From the NCBI RefSeq assembly GCF_963855985.1, contig NC_087096.1:6572001-6636000 (forward strand): DNA of 64,000 nt, read 5' to 3'. The notes beneath the pieces are model-generated. The model was not told the DNA's origin, did no database searches, and was given only the letters and a program-made list of their open reading frames with translations. The DNA comes from Ostrinia nubilalis. Lineage: Eukaryota > Arthropoda > Insecta > Lepidoptera > Crambidae. Numbering within the stretch: position 1 is the stretch's first letter; the number at the start of each line of letters is the position of its first letter. Below, in pieces: positions 32,165-44,621 of this stretch. A program made the position numbers and the translations under genes.

Positions 32165-35100
32165 ATGGCAACCGATATTTCTGATGGGATTGATGTGAAT
32201 CTAACACCATCACAAGAAAATCCAGCGCCAAATCCGTAAGTACTTGTTTGTACCTGGTTATTTACTGACTCAGCGGCCGCACGCAACTTTGTACGCGTGG
32301 ACCCCGTTTTACCCCCTTAGAGGTTGAATTTTGCAAATCAGTCGCCGTAAAAACCATCCTTGGACTTCAACGAACATTAAAAAAAAAAAATACAAAATTG
32401 GTCCAGTCAACACATTTTACGATTAATTTTTATATCATAGAAAATTATTAAATTAGTAATTTTGATACAATTTTTGTGATATCTATTAATTATGATCGGC
32501 TTCACACAAAGAGAGAGTGTTTAAACACGAGTCATCTTATATGGTCTGTCTGTAGTTTCCGCAGTAACTTTGTTTATTACGAATCTCATAGCCCGTAACT
32601 ATATAAAATATAAGGTAAGCTAAAGCTAAGCTTGTATGAAAACAAATTAATATTTTCATAATTTTAGAGATGATGATTCTCCGCTGACGTGGCGTGAAAG
32701 ATTCAAGCATTTCTTTTACACTTGTTGGAGGGGTTTGGTGTGTGTGATAACCCCTCTTATTTTGATACTGATTCTGATACCATTCCCGCCACAGGTGAGT
32801 GTAATTTTTGTAGGTACAGCACATCAAAGTAGCTTTTCCATTTTTTTGGAAATTGTGCCAAGAATAACTTCTGTTCTCTCATCTCTGGATGGGATGCGCA
32901 CGAAACTCTTTAGATACCCCGCAGACTGTAGACTTTTTCGATAGTTTGGTCGGATTCCAATTTGAATCGTGCGCTCTTCTATACATGTTCATACTGATTA
33001 ACAGCCCGATCCAACTATCGGCCGACTAAAAGTCTGTGGTTTGCTAAGCTTAATTCTCATAATTTCTTTCAGAAGTACCAATGGTGTGCTTACACACTGT
33101 GCTTGATGGCAGTGTACTGGGTGACGGAATGTATCCCGCTGGCTATAACGTCTTTTATACCAGTCTTCATATTCCCACTGGCTGGAGTCATGGACACGGC
33201 TGTTACTTGCAAGTGCTATATGAATGTGAGATAATTAATGTTTGGCATAGAACTTTCGTTGTGATGGTTTATTCATCTAATCTAATATTATCGGGGGTAC
33301 GGCAGTGCCCCTGCCAAGTCGAGCGCGAAGCAAACACTGCCGTACCATCCTTTACTGGAACCATTTCGCCGCATTTTCAGGCCCCTATTTGAGAACCTCT
33401 GGATAAAACCAGAACGCAGAAATTTTCGTCATCCAGTAAGCCCCCCTACCCCTATAATACCCCCTTTTTATCCATTAACTGCAACTGTGCAAAGTCCTAT
33501 GTAAAACGAAATTGATTTCATTTCTTAAGTTGTAGATACTTGCCATATTCGGCCACTTAGGCGAAGTTTAATAAGATGTTATAGTTTCTGACTTCCACGA
33601 AGTCAATCATGGCATGTATTTAAAAAAAAAAAGCCTATACTTAAGTTATATTGTGAATGTTTAGGATACAATACTAATGTTCCTTGGGAGTATGATACTG
33701 GCAAGTGCTGTAGAGCAATCTGGTCTTCATAAGCGCTTAGCTCTATGCGCCATAAGAGCTATTGGATATTCCCATTACAGGTATAAAAAGTTGCACATTT
33801 TTATCACCAGGTTTTTCCATGATTCCGCTGTGTCCAATAAATTTCAATTTCAACCCGATTAAGCTAACTGCGCACCTCGCTGGAATGCGACTCTCTTTCC
33901 CATTTACTCGCACACCTCTGGCTACACACACTCGTACTAGAGCATCGATGTGACGTTACGGCCACCAGGTACGCAGTTAACTCAATCGGGTTGAATTGTT
34001 GCTCTTTGCTTTGGTAATATCCCGGCACAGTCGCCCCCGAATCATAATAAGCTTTGACTTAGCTCAAAAGGTATACCTAATTATAGAGTAATTTTATGAA
34101 ACGACTAGCTGACCCGGCGAACTTCGTACCGCCTTAGCGTAGAGATTTTCTTTATATTTTTTTCCGTAAAAACCTTGTACAGAGTATTAGAAAACTACAA
34201 AAAAAAAATCAGCCAAATCGGTCAAGCCGTTTTCATGTTATGTCGTGACAACGGAAAACGGGTTTCATTTTTATATATATAGATTAACATTCTTACTAGA
34301 TCTTATACTTACTGTAGTATTATATGATTAAATGAATTTTGATCCTAAGGCTGCTCTTCGCTATGTGTTTCATCACGATGTTCGTATCAATGTGGATCAC
34401 AAACACTGCTGCCACAACTATGATGGTGCCCATAAACTTTGCGGTACTGCAGGTCTTTGAAGATGTAAGTGCTTCAGAGTATATGAGCTGAGATGCAGGT
34501 GACGTAGGGCAAAGAAAGTTATTTAAGTCAAAGCATGCAAATAACCTTAATATGCCGTTGAATTACGGTGCTTATTAGCTGCGCACAAATTTTAATTTAG
34601 AGCCCTCCAGTGACACTACCCACTTTTAGCTTGTCACTGGATTGAATTTTCAAATAATTTTTCTTCCAGCAACTGGGCCCACTCCAAGATTGTAGAGTAG
34701 ATTTTTGTAGATTTGGTGTTTAATTTAATAATAGAAACATTGAAGGGCCGAGTTACTAGGAGAAAAAATATAACAATTCAATAACTTGGTCCGTGGACCA
34801 AACCAAAAGTGGGGCAAGTCACTGGAAAACTCAAAATTTTAGGTGTCATCTCTGATTGAAGGTGCTAAAAGTCAACCTGACTAGTAGTGCTAGTAGTTCG
34901 AAAAACTCATTTTACCGATATTTAACCACTTGTCATTAAATATGACAATTTGTTATTTTAACTAAGTACGGATCAAAAAACTGTGTCTAAAACGCCTGCA
35001 TAAACGCCTGCATCTTAACGCCCTCTTATAAGTATTATTTATTTTATTTTTAAATGTAACACAATGTTCAATTTCTAGCAAAACCTATTAAAGATATACG

Positions 35101-38100
35101 AAGTAAACAGAAATGGAGAAACGATCGCATCTGATTTGACGACCTGTTACTTCTGTGCTACAACTTTTTCGGCTACTATAGGTAATTTATCACCTTTGAG
35201 GATTGTGTGCAGTACAGTCAGCGTCAAATAGTTCATGACAACAAAACAGTTGACAACACAATCTTATTGTAACAGAGACGTCTTGGAAACTTATTAGCTA
35301 CTTTGGGTGTCACGACTATTTGACGCTTTATAACGATAGTTCATTTAAGTTATCTGTTTAAACCGTACTATAGCTGTACTAAGTCATTTTTTATTCAGAT
35401 TAAAGACTCAGTTATGGGTTTAAAAACAATTAATTTTACTTTTTTACAGGAGGCATTGGAACGCTTGTCGGCACAGCTACAAATCTGGTCTTTAAAGGTC
35501 TATTTGCTAAGTATGTAATCCATTAAGGATTTCCTCATAAATCTCTTTATTAGTGAAAACCGCATGAAAATCCTTCCATAGATTAAAGCCCTTTTTCACC
35601 ATCAATCCCTATTTTTAAGTGACCCCTATGAAAACAAAATTCCGTGTTAACATAGGAGTCACTTAAAAATTAGGGATTGATGGTGTTGATGGTGAAAACG
35701 GGAAATAGACACACAAAACCCCAGTGTATTTAGCTCGATGTGTCGTCTGTACCTACATAGTGTGTTTGTTGCAGTCTAAACTCATAATCGGTCAAAACCT
35801 GTTTTGACTGCAAAAATCAGTCAAGTGTTTTCGCCTGATTTAAAATTTTACCAATCAAAGACCAAAGAATCATCAAAAATGTGTTACAAACCATTATAAA
35901 GTGTACCTAACATTTTTGTGATATTGTGCATAGAAAATGATCAAACACCTACTTTAGGTACTACAGTAATGTTGCTCTTTATTTTTCTGATATTTTTATA
36001 AAATCTAGGTAACAGGTAAGAAGTAGATTATAAAGTTCGGTCGGTTAAATAAAATGTTTGCACTCAAAAGTGGTTTTGACTAACGCAGTGGAAAAATCAA
36101 TCAAAATTGATATTGACCAAGGGCATTTCAGTCAAAACCACTTTTGACTGATTTTTGCAGTCAAAAGTGGTTTTGACCGATTATTAGTTTTGACTGTAAC
36201 ATGTAAAACATAGGCACATACCTACTATTACTTTTTTTACCAGTATTACTTTTTTCCTTACAGAGCATTTCCAGACGCTCCCGAATATCTTTCCTTCCCA
36301 AAGTTTTCCGCATTCGCCATACCGTATATGCTTTTAATGGAAATAGCTGTGTATTTTTACCTATTAGTCATGTACTTTGGATTTTTGAGGTTTGTAGTCC
36401 AAATATCCAACAGAAAACACACAAGCAATTTAGTTCCAAAATAAAACATAATTTTAAAACAGTTAAAGAAATTGTAATTAACATAACATTTTAACAATAT
36501 TTTTTGATGTGCCTACAATACATACTTTTGGGAAATTGTTTTAGACCAAAAAGCGATGAAGCAAAAAAATCTGTAATACCGCCAAATGGTATAGAAGCTG
36601 CTAAAATTGCCGTATCTGAAGATTGGAAAAGGCTGGGACGAATATCATTCTGGGAAATCGTATGTACCTATTTGTGTCATACTGTCATCACTAATAATAA
36701 AATAACAAAATGTAATCATATCAGATTACATTTCTAAGAAATTGATTTCTCACGTTTGTATGCTGATATAAAAAGTTCGTTCGTTTCAGCCAAATGATGT
36801 CCACAGTTGGACAAAGGCCTTCCTCAAGGATTTCCACAACGATCCGTCCTGCGCTGCTCGCAATCAAGTCCTTCCACTCACAACCTTCACCAAATTGTCG
36901 GTCCATCTAGTGGGAGGCCTATTTATTTATTTATTTATTTTCAGAAAATGTATGTTTACAGACAGGTCCAAAACACATACATATAATATAATTAATTTTA
37001 CATTTAGTTGCACACTACGTCTTTTAACTCATGGTTGCCACTCGAGAACTTTTCTGCCCCAGCGGCCATCAACTCAAAGAGCTTTTATGTATGTGCCCCG
37101 CCCACTGCCACATAAGTTTGGAAATTCTTCTTTGGACCTATATTTGATTGTTAAGCCAAAAGTTAAAAAACATAACCCTCCTTCTGGGTCAGTCGGGTAA
37201 AAAACGACAAATTTTATTATTATTTTCAGATGGTGATAGTATTGTTCAGTGGTGCTATTATTATGTTTTTTTCGCGACACCCGCAAGTTTTTTACGGGTG
37301 GGGTGATTTGGTTTCGGATACATTTAATTTAAATAATGAGAAGTTGTAAGTACCTACACAGTTTTACCTTAAAAGAATTAAGTTACGTCATAGTTATAGA
37401 GGTAGAACCACTGTGATATTATAAAAAAGAACTTTCTTACAAAAAAAAAGAAAGAAAATCTTTACTTAGGAAACTTGGTATTTTGATCAATAGTCTAAGT
37501 TTTATAATAAACACCACATGCTTGGATCTAACTGATTTGAGCAAGCATTGAATTCATTATATTATAAATTAATTATTGTTTCTTTAACCCTAACCGCATA
37601 TAGGTACCTATTTGTAACCTCTAATTAATTTTGCATTTAACAAGTGTCGTTTGTGTGTTTCTTTGTGAATACTACAATGACACTTTGTTGGTGATCAAAT
37701 AGATAAATAAACACTTATACATTATTTTATAATAAAGTTTGTGCATTTTTCAGTGTATTAGATTCAGCTGCTGCTATACTTATTGGATTTTTAATGCTGC
37801 TCTTACCTTCTACCTTGGGTATCTTCAAGAATTGTACAGCACAAAGTAATTAATTCAAAAATATATTGTAGTTACTTTTTTCCATGTAGTCAAATCTGTG
37901 GCAAAACGGAAAAAGTAGTTAGATTTCAGAAAGTGGTGCAGCGCCTATTCGTGCTGCTAAAGTCGTTTAAAATTTGAAGGCGCTCTGAAAGATTTACTTA
38001 AAAATTATTTAAGTTTATGGATTATTGAGATAATTTTTGTCTTTTTGTAGTAAGTATGTAGTAAAGATATTTTTTTACAACTTGTTCATGTTTTGTTACA

Positions 38101-40077
38101 GGCTACGAAGAATTGCCAAAGACACCAGTGCCATCAGTGTTAAATTGGAAAAGGATGAATAATACTATGCCTTACAGTTTTATGTTTCTTTTAGGTATAT
38201 ATTTTTATAATTTACCAACACTCAGGAGCCAGTAATTAAGTTTATAAATAAATAAACCTTTATTGTAACCAAACTAGAAAAAAAAAACCAGTTTAAATTA
38301 TAAAAACAAGGTAACAAGAAGCATCCGGCTCAGCGTAAGCTGTATGGTACTATAATACAGGGTGACTTTGCAATCAGTATACAAATTTTTAGGAGCGACT
38401 CATAAATCAGTAAATTAATCGATTTACGTAAAGAAATAATTTTATTTTTTCATATTTAGTTATTTTTATCCGCTGTGCGCGGTTTCAAAATGGGCACACG
38501 TGGATAATTTTCTTCGTTCGTTAAAATATGTACACACAATTAACTACAAAACTTAATAGACATATTGGTACGCGAAAATAAGCCTTAACCTTTAAAAATT
38601 AAGATATGATTAAAAAGAATTAAGATAAAGTTGTATTGTTAAATTGTTCTATAGAGAACTGATTACAAAATTACCATGTATATTTATAGATACGTGCTGC
38701 GCTGGTTTTCAGCTCTATAGTCTGTGAGAGGGATTGCGAAAAGATTGATTAAAACTGTTTACATGTCAGGAGTAGGTACCCAACTGTTTCTTTACTCTTT
38801 GTTGTTATGCCTAACAATCATTATTATAATTTTAGGTGGTGGATTTGCCCTGTCTGAAGCCGCCAAAAAAGAATATTCTGACTTAAATGGCAAAATAGGA
38901 ATAGTTTTGAGAAATTTAAGCAGTTTGCCAAACAATCTGATAATTCTCATTATCATCATCTTCACAGTTGCCATAACTAATTTTGCTTCCAATGTCGCCG
39001 TTTGTAATGTCGTAACACCAATAGCGATGCAGTTGGTAACTATAAAACATTTTAAAACCATTTATTCCACCTCACAAAATATATTTTGTATGATGATTGG
39101 TTTGAGAGAGTGTCGTGTCGGAAAACGCAGCGGTTACAAAAACAATTATTGTAAAAAATAATTGCAAAAATATTTGCAGATTACCTTATTGTAGATTACA
39201 CGTCTTTGTAACCAGCTACTAACTAGATTATAAAGTTAAGTTGTATTGAACCAAAAACTTATAACCCTAAACTGTTGCAGGCAAAAGAGATCGATAAAAA
39301 TCCTTTGTGGTACAATATTGCTTCGGGATTTTCGGCTTCGTACTGCTTCTGTTTGCCAGTTGGAACTCCTGGAAATCTCATTGTGCAAAGTTCTGCTAAT
39401 ATACCCACAGCAAAAATGGTAAGATACAGTCCGCGCCTAGCCGCTTGTTACCAACGTGTCACACCCAAATGTGACACTGTTACTCGTTGGGAAAAAAACC
39501 CATCCAGTTACATTGTTACTCGTTGGCCACATTATAACCTGTATTTTTCTCTTACAGTTATGTAATATCATTGGATAGGTAGGTACTTAGTTTATGTTAA
39601 AATGTAGATAAATTGTCGTAGTGATTCTGCCAATGTCGTGTTTTGTTACTTTTTGTTCAATTAATATTTCCCTTTCCCAATATCGTCCGCAGCAGGTCGT
39701 TACGAACCTTTAATCCGTAAAATAATAGAAGGTACCTTAGTTCATACAAAAAAATAGGTACCTTTTATAAAAAAGATTTTACCTACCATTCTTTGAGTAA
39801 TTAAATGTAATAAAAAAGGATTTTTACAATGGAATTAAATTATTGGAAAACACTGGGCAACCATAAACAAAATTACAAACTTAATGACTAACTAAATGTT
39901 AATGATTTTTATACATATTTGTTTTGAACTAAAAGATCGTTTCCCTCCTTGTTACAGATTAAAGCTGGCGTAGGGCCAACAATCATCAGTATAATATTTA
40001 CTTGGATATCAGTATGTTTTTGGGCACCTGTTATTTGGACAGACTTCAAGAAATCTTCGTACAAGTGGATAATTTAA
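32165..40077 (+). CDS. SLC13-family (INDY-like) dicarboxylate/citrate transporter, tandem copy 3
   Basis: Fifteen coding exons: 32165-32235, 32668-32794, 33073-33225, 33665-33780, 34350-34464, 35079-35181, 35450-35510, 36264-36389, 36545-36659, 37230-37345, 37754-37845, 38102-38194, 38836-39035, 39281-39418, 39958-40077; product 581 residues. From exon 3 on, exon lengths and phases match copies 1 and 2 apart from small codon-multiple differences in exons 9, 13 (two codons longer) and 15. Unlike them, exon 1 is a real 71-base coding exon giving an acidic N-terminus (MATDISDGIDVNLTPSQ). Motifs: TNT (173-175), TIGGIGTLVGTATNL, SNV (481-483) and signature SYCFCLPVGTPGNLIV. The C-terminus ends SSYKWII and lacks the LPDWA tail of the other two. 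It appears the most diverged copy. Role as for the family; substrate not readable. Confidence 0.93.
33293..33440. repeat. Interspersed repeat, intron 3 of copy 3
   Basis: Starts GGGGGTACGGCAGTGCCCCT with a short hairpin and continues CAAGTCGAGCGCGAAGCAAA. A close copy is at 48101-48250 inside the LTR element. Confidence 0.8.
33846..33998. mobile_element. MITE, intron 4 of copy 3
   Basis: Ends TTCAACCCGATTAAGC and ATCGGGTTGAA; subterminal AACTGCGCACCTCGCTGGAA. Same family as 16325-16461. Confidence 0.85.
34106..34283 (+). repeat. Interspersed retroelement end, intron 4 of copy 3
   Basis: CTGACCCGGCGAACTTCGTA through TTTATATATATAGATT, a repeat end common in insect genomes. Confidence 0.65.
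35586..35700. mobile_element. MITE, intron 7 of copy 3
   Basis: Inverted arms CACCATCAATCCCTATTTTT and AAAAATTAGGGATTGATGGTG, with inner AAGTGACCCCTATG / CATAGGAGTCACTT. Confidence 0.9.
35774..36203. mobile_element. Larger palindromic element, intron 7 of copy 3
   Basis: Left ACTCATAATCGGTCAAAACC...TTTTGACTGCAAAAATCAGTCAA; right AGTCAAAACCACTTTTGACTG...GGTTTTGACCGATTATTAGT. Sub-repeats of GGTTTTGACTG occur several times. No reading frame. Confidence 0.8.
36777..37120 (-). repeat. RTE 3' fragment, minus strand, intron 9 of copy 3, with insertion
   Basis: Reads as the RTE end (CGTTTCAGCCAAATGATGTC, TGTCGGTCCATCTAG) then is interrupted after GGGAGGCCT by about 90 AT-rich bases starting with (TTTA)n at 36920-37010, and resumes with CACACTACGTCTTTT and GCCACTCGAGAACTTTTCTG. 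Confidence 0.75.
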
Positions 40078-40116
40078 ATAAAAATTGCGAAAAACAGAAT
40101 TAGGTGACCCAGTGTG

Positions 40117-40308
40117 CAATGGACAAGTTTCCATTTTTTTCTTTTAATAAATATTGAAAACATAAGTAAAACTAATAATAATTGTGAAAGAATAATTAAA
40201 ATATCTCTACAAAATACAAAAGTTACAGGGCCCTAAAGTTGCGCATAACAAATATTCGCGCCATTTTGATCAGTGTATTCACGACAGTCATTCGGAGTAC
40301 AAACAGTA
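40117..40308. repeat. Interspersed repeat 'A' part, first copy
   Basis: About 190 bases (GGACAAGTTTCC ... CATTCGGAGTACAAACAGTA) that recur at 42245-42430 with about 90% identity. In the second copy the sequence continues directly into CCAGTGCTGTTGACAGATCC; here that continuation is found 12.6 kb away at 52940, beyond the nested insertions. Confidence 0.8.
40146..40151 (+). terminator. Candidate poly(A) signal, SLC13 copy 3
   Basis: AATAAA about 70 bases after the stop codon of copy 3. It lies inside an interspersed repeat copy (40117-40308), so this gene may use a poly(A) signal supplied by a repeat. Confidence 0.45.
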
Positions 40309-40466
40309 TAGTTCCAAAATACTGAACTGTCCTATCCATGACATTGACAGTGGGGCGCCACCGTCAATACCGGATCGCTGGTTCCGATTTTTGCCATGTT
40401 GGAAACCATATAGTTGAACGATGGTAGCGCCCCCCTGTCATTGAGTTTGGTAGGACAGTTCAGCGT
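40309..40466. mobile_element. MITE with ACTGAACTGTCC termini
   Basis: Left ACTGAACTGTCCTATCCATG, right TTGGTAGGACAGTTCAG; inner GGGGCGCCACCGTC / GATGGTAGCGCCCCC. Relatives: 53276-53425 and 53443-53608. Confidence 0.85.
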
Positions 40467-40493
40467 GGGTCATCTATAAATCACCCCTGCCCC

Positions 40494-40617
40494 CCTAGAC
40501 AAAACGCACTTTTTGATCGAATCGAAAATCGAATCCGTCAAAACTCCAAACAAAAAAGGGGCTTTTCGACCACTTTTCAACTGCTTTGCGATTATAATTT
40601 GCACTTTGCCTAAAGCC
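40494..40617. mobile_element. 120-bp MITE (CTAGACAAAACGCAC family)
   Basis: Same sequence as the insert at 30245 and, inverted, 53155-53275. Short inverted ends around CTAGACAAA / TTTGCCTAAA. No coding capacity. Confidence 0.8.
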
Positions 40618-40669
40618 CGGTCCGTGAGGACGTAGAATTTTGTCCAATGACCCCAAGCTACCCATCCTT
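40617..40669. mobile_element. Left part of a MITE split by a 12-kb insertion
   Basis: GCCCGGTCCGTGAGGACGTA ... CTACCCATCCTT. The rest, from CTACCCATCCTT on, is at 52739-52903 and ends in the inverted counterpart GACCGGGC. The 12 shared bases are a target duplication. Confidence 0.85.
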
Positions 40670-40683
40670 TTTTTTTTTTTTTT

Positions 40684-42244
40684 GAAGGGACGCGCGCTCC
40701 CAAGTAGCAACAGATTATCTTCATAAGGCATTGAAGATATCTTGAAGACTAGTAGCCTAATTCCAGCCGTTGTCTTGGCCAAGACAATAGTCGCACTCAA
40801 GAAATCTTGAAGTTATGCCCCAAGACAATGGCAAGCAAAAAAGGGCACAATCCTTTGGAAATCAGTGAGACAGAGTTAAGACAACGCTTAAGGCAGAATT
40901 AAACCCTAATTAAGAGTGTAGTTTTAAGAATTTCTAAACAAGTACTATAAGATATCTAGTAGTATGACTGTAGACAAGGAAATAGAGTTGAAGATATCTT
41001 GAATACTTATTTAAGACTAATAATTATTTTTACAGCTAATATTTATTTAACTTCATGAAGAACTATATAAGACACTTTTTATTAAAGAGGAACTTAATTT
41101 AGAAAACATTGTCATCTTTAACACTAAATTAACTTTAGATAAAGGTTAATGAAAATGGCGATTAAATTATTTTAATAACTAATTTATATTATGTCTAGAA
41201 AAGACCGTGAATGTCATTTTTGCATGGGATATATAAAACGCATTGTGGTTTCTCGTGTAAAATCAATAGATAATGTCATAAAATAGGAGGGCCTTGAAAA
41301 AACCTAATAAGATCAATAAAATATTGCGAAATTGTATTGTATAAAGAAAACTTTGAGGTTATAAAATATAATTTTATTTTATGCAAACGTTCTTAGACAT
41401 TTATGCAACTAGAAAAAGTGTAACAAAGACGTACTTCAATTTAAATGTCCTCTTGTTATGATAGTATTGGTTAATTTCTGATTTATTTTTTGTTACACAT
41501 AGCTCATAATGGCGGTAATTCTAATTTGTCTTAATGTAGCAAGAGTATAGAAGATTTTGAATTTGTAAGTTTAGTAAAGAAAGAGTTCAGTCAAGTTATA
41601 CTTTACATAGTATTCGTTTAGAATCATTAGATTTAACTTACACTTAAAATTCACTTGATGAAGTATTACTTAAGTGCATGTGGTATCAAGTAGATCTTTA
41701 GTTTTATTTAGTTAAAACTAGATAGTTTTCATTCTGTCTTAGTCTTGCTAAATTATTGGTGCTGCTATACATTAGAGAACAATTCATTTACTAACTTATT
41801 AAATAATTACATGATTTCTCCCTCGACTTTGTCCGTGTGGAAGTCGAAAATGGTTCTAATAGGATTTTAATTGGTTTTTACGTTTTTAGTTTTGTTATAA
41901 CATATAAGGGAAAGTTCACCACCCTCATATTTCGTAAAGTATTCTTTGAACTCTGTAATTGCAATACTCAGCGATAAGCAATTAAATTCATTGAATATCG
42001 GCCATATGATTTTTGCCGTGTTAATGAACACAATATGACGTATTTTATTGTGAAAAGATTTTATTTAATTGTTTTTATGGAACTTTTAACAATTTGTAAT
42101 TTTGTTAAATTTAATCACACAGTGTTTCTAATTTATTAAATGAGAAGCGTAAATTAGTGTGGATTACAATTATTAGAAAAATTTTTCGGTAGTTATTATG
42201 TTAAGATTTTTTAAAAGTACCTAACTACTGGTACTTAGTTAGTT
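40684..42244. other. Left body of the 12-kb insertion, non-coding
   Basis: AT-rich, with many words such as CTTAAGTA, AAGATATCTTGAA and TTAAGAC. No coding exon or known repeat recognised. The right body (51903-52455) has the same word bias. Confidence 0.45.
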
Positions 42245-42835
42245 AAATGGACAAGTTTCCAATTTTTTCTTTTAATAAAACTTGAAAATATAAGTAAAAC
42301 TAATAATAATTGTGAAAGAATCATGAAAATATCTCTACAAATACAAAAGTTATAGTGCCCTAAAGTTACAAATATTCGCGCCATTTTGATCGGTGTAATC
42401 ACAACAGTCATTCGGAGTACAAACAGTAAATCACCCTTAGTCCAGTGCTGTTGACAGATCCATTTTTTTTAAATATTGTAGTTGAGACGATGGCCTTTGG
42501 GGCAGGAAAGTTCTCGAGTGGCGACCACGGGCTGGAAGACGTAGCGTGGGCAGGCCTCCTACTAGGTGGACCGACGATCTGGTAAAGGTCGCGGGAAGAG
42601 CCTGGATGCGGGCAGCGCAGGACCGTTCATTGTGGAAAACCTTGGGGGAGGCCTTTGTCCAGCAGTGGACGTCATTTGGCTGAAACGAAGTAGTTTTTAA
42701 TTTTTCAGCCAGGGTCACTCAAGATTCTTTCTTAGTAAAATTGTGTAAACTTTTTTGACACATCCAAGACCTGACCATATATAAAAAGAAAAAGAAGACT
42801 TTGACATTATAGTGTCATTCTCGACAATGCGTTAG
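42245..42835. repeat. 'A-B' interspersed repeat, second copy, with an RTE insertion
   Basis: 42245-42430 matches 40117-40308; 42434-42478 plus 42691-42835 matches 52940-53120 (CCAGTGCTGTTGACAGATCC, CAGCCAGGGTCACTCAAGAT). The part 42479-42690 is an inserted RTE tail. Confidence 0.8.
42479..42690 (+). repeat. RTE 3' tail with ORF end
   Basis: GGGGCAGGAAAGTTCTCGAG ... AGCAGTGGACGTCATTTGGC ... TGAAACGAAG. Frames read KGRGKSLDAGSAG-like remnants of the RTE C-terminus. It supplies the uninterrupted sequence for the nested insertion at 7350. Confidence 0.85.
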
Positions 42836-43342
42836 AGGTGGTAAGCATGATGATTGAAACTTGAACAGGTGGCCTGAGGTCACGGTACCGTCTTGTATGT
42901 TTAAGTTCCACGCGATAATATGGAGGTAATTTAAATAATTGATTTCTCAGCCACTTCTTGATGGATTTCAAAAATAACTCCAACTTTAGTTTTTTTTGGT
43001 CTATGTTTTAATTCAATTCATTTAAATCTAATGTTTTCAACATCACGAAACTTCTCCATTGTATAATATTATTATTTTATTTTTTATTTTATTTTTCTTT
43101 GGAACAAACAGCATGAGTTTATAATGTGACCTTAAAAAATAAAAACAGTACAGTAGCCTAATCAGTTTCCACAGATAAACTTTACAAGTTAATCGAAAGT
43201 TATGCAGAGTGCGAGCAATTTAAAATCACAAAATATAAAAAAAACGCACAACAAAACCTTACCCTTACCCTTTTACCCTTGTTGTACCCAACTTTACCAT
43301 ACAATTTCGAAAATATTTTAAACACTATTTTAGTAAATCATA

Positions 43343-43864
43343 TGTAATGATTTTAGAATTTATATTGTATTTTATACGATTAGGTATTGTTTTGTAACGT
43401 AAAACCTAAAAATCCATTATTAAATTAAAGAACTTTATTTGATTACTTCCTGGACATGTTGCAGATATTAGAATGATTTTAAAATGTATTCTGTATTATA
43501 GTCGATTATTCCACATTTAATATTTGATTATTATTTAATGTAAATATTCTAGAATTTTTATTGTATACAGTTTAGTATTGTAGAAATAAAAATCAACTAT
43601 TATTTTTAATTAAATATTGTACTTGACTACTTCCGGGGCATGCCGTCGATAAAAGTCGTTTGAGCTGATCGATTTTGACGAATGGAAGGGGAAGTGACGT
43701 GATCGCTGGCATGCCGCCGGACAGGAGCTAATTGGGTTGTAGCATTGGCACAGTAAAGACCTCAAATCCCTACGTATATAGTCCTAGTTGTAAATTGTAA
43801 TAAATGTATTTTTGGAATCCACAAATAAAAGGTGTAAAGTATCCGGAGTTTATATTTTATAAAA
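43343..43864 (+). repeat. Left LTR
   Basis: TATA-like GATAAAAG at 43649-43656; AATAAA at 43799-43804 and 43824-43829. Preceded by the target duplicate CATA. A GCATGCCG word is repeated within it. Confidence 0.8.
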
Positions 43865-44039
43865 TATCAGAAGTGCGAGTGATCCACATCTTCAGCCCAC
43901 AGACAAAGGTATGTTAAATTATTGAGAACATTTTTTTTAAATACATATATTTATTAAGAACAATAATTGCATCTGTACAAAAGATTATTATCATAATAGA
44001 TTTTACTAGCTAAGTCTGAAGCGTATTTTTGAACTCATT

Positions 44040-44600
44040 TGTGTAGTATTGTGTTCCGTATATGGTCGGGGCTACTCCCCGGCGGAACGGTCATAATACA
44101 GATCACACGTGCATTCAAATTAATTATTTTGTTCGTATTTGATCGGGTCTACCCTCGGTTAATACTAACATAAAAGGACGCGTTCATTTGACTTAAGTAG
44201 ATAATTTTTCCGTTTGAAAATACCGACTAAAATACATAATTTGTAATGACAATGCAACATGTTTCTTAATAAAAAAATTTATTTGTATAATATGTATTAC
44301 GCTCGAATCTTGTGTGCTGTATTGCGTCTCGTATATGGTCGGGGCTATTCTCCGGCGGAACGGACATAATACGGAGCACATTTGTATTTAAATTATTATG
44401 TTTGTATATGATTGGGTCTACCCTTTGACGATATTAACATAATGAAGCGTGTACCTATATTTTAAAAACTACTGAAGTGCATGTTCGAATCTTGTGTGCT
44501 GTATTGCGCAACGGGCATAATGCGGAGCACATTTTTTATTCAAATTATTATGTTCGTATATAAACGGGGCTATCATCTTGTTACACTAACTTAATAAAAT
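44040..44600 (+). repeat. Three diverged copies of a ~130-base unit
   Basis: Copies at about 44040-44172, 44312-44441 and 44493-44600 share CGTATATGGTCGGGGCTA, CCGGCGGAACGG, CATAATACGGAGCACA and GGGTCTACCCT. The first copy can form CGGGG-CTACT-CCCCG. The third lacks the CGGGG stem region. Confidence 0.75.
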
Positions 44601-44621
44601 AAAATTTTATTTTCTTCAGAC

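Noticed and set aside
40117..42430. Simple tandem duplication of the copy 3 3' UTR
   Set aside because: The duplicated 190 bases continue into the same 'B' sequence at two places and behave as an interspersed A-B repeat family rather than a gene-specific duplication.
43865..43900. Primer-binding site after the left LTR
   Set aside because: No TGG-starting match to a tRNA 3' end could be seen directly after the LTR.
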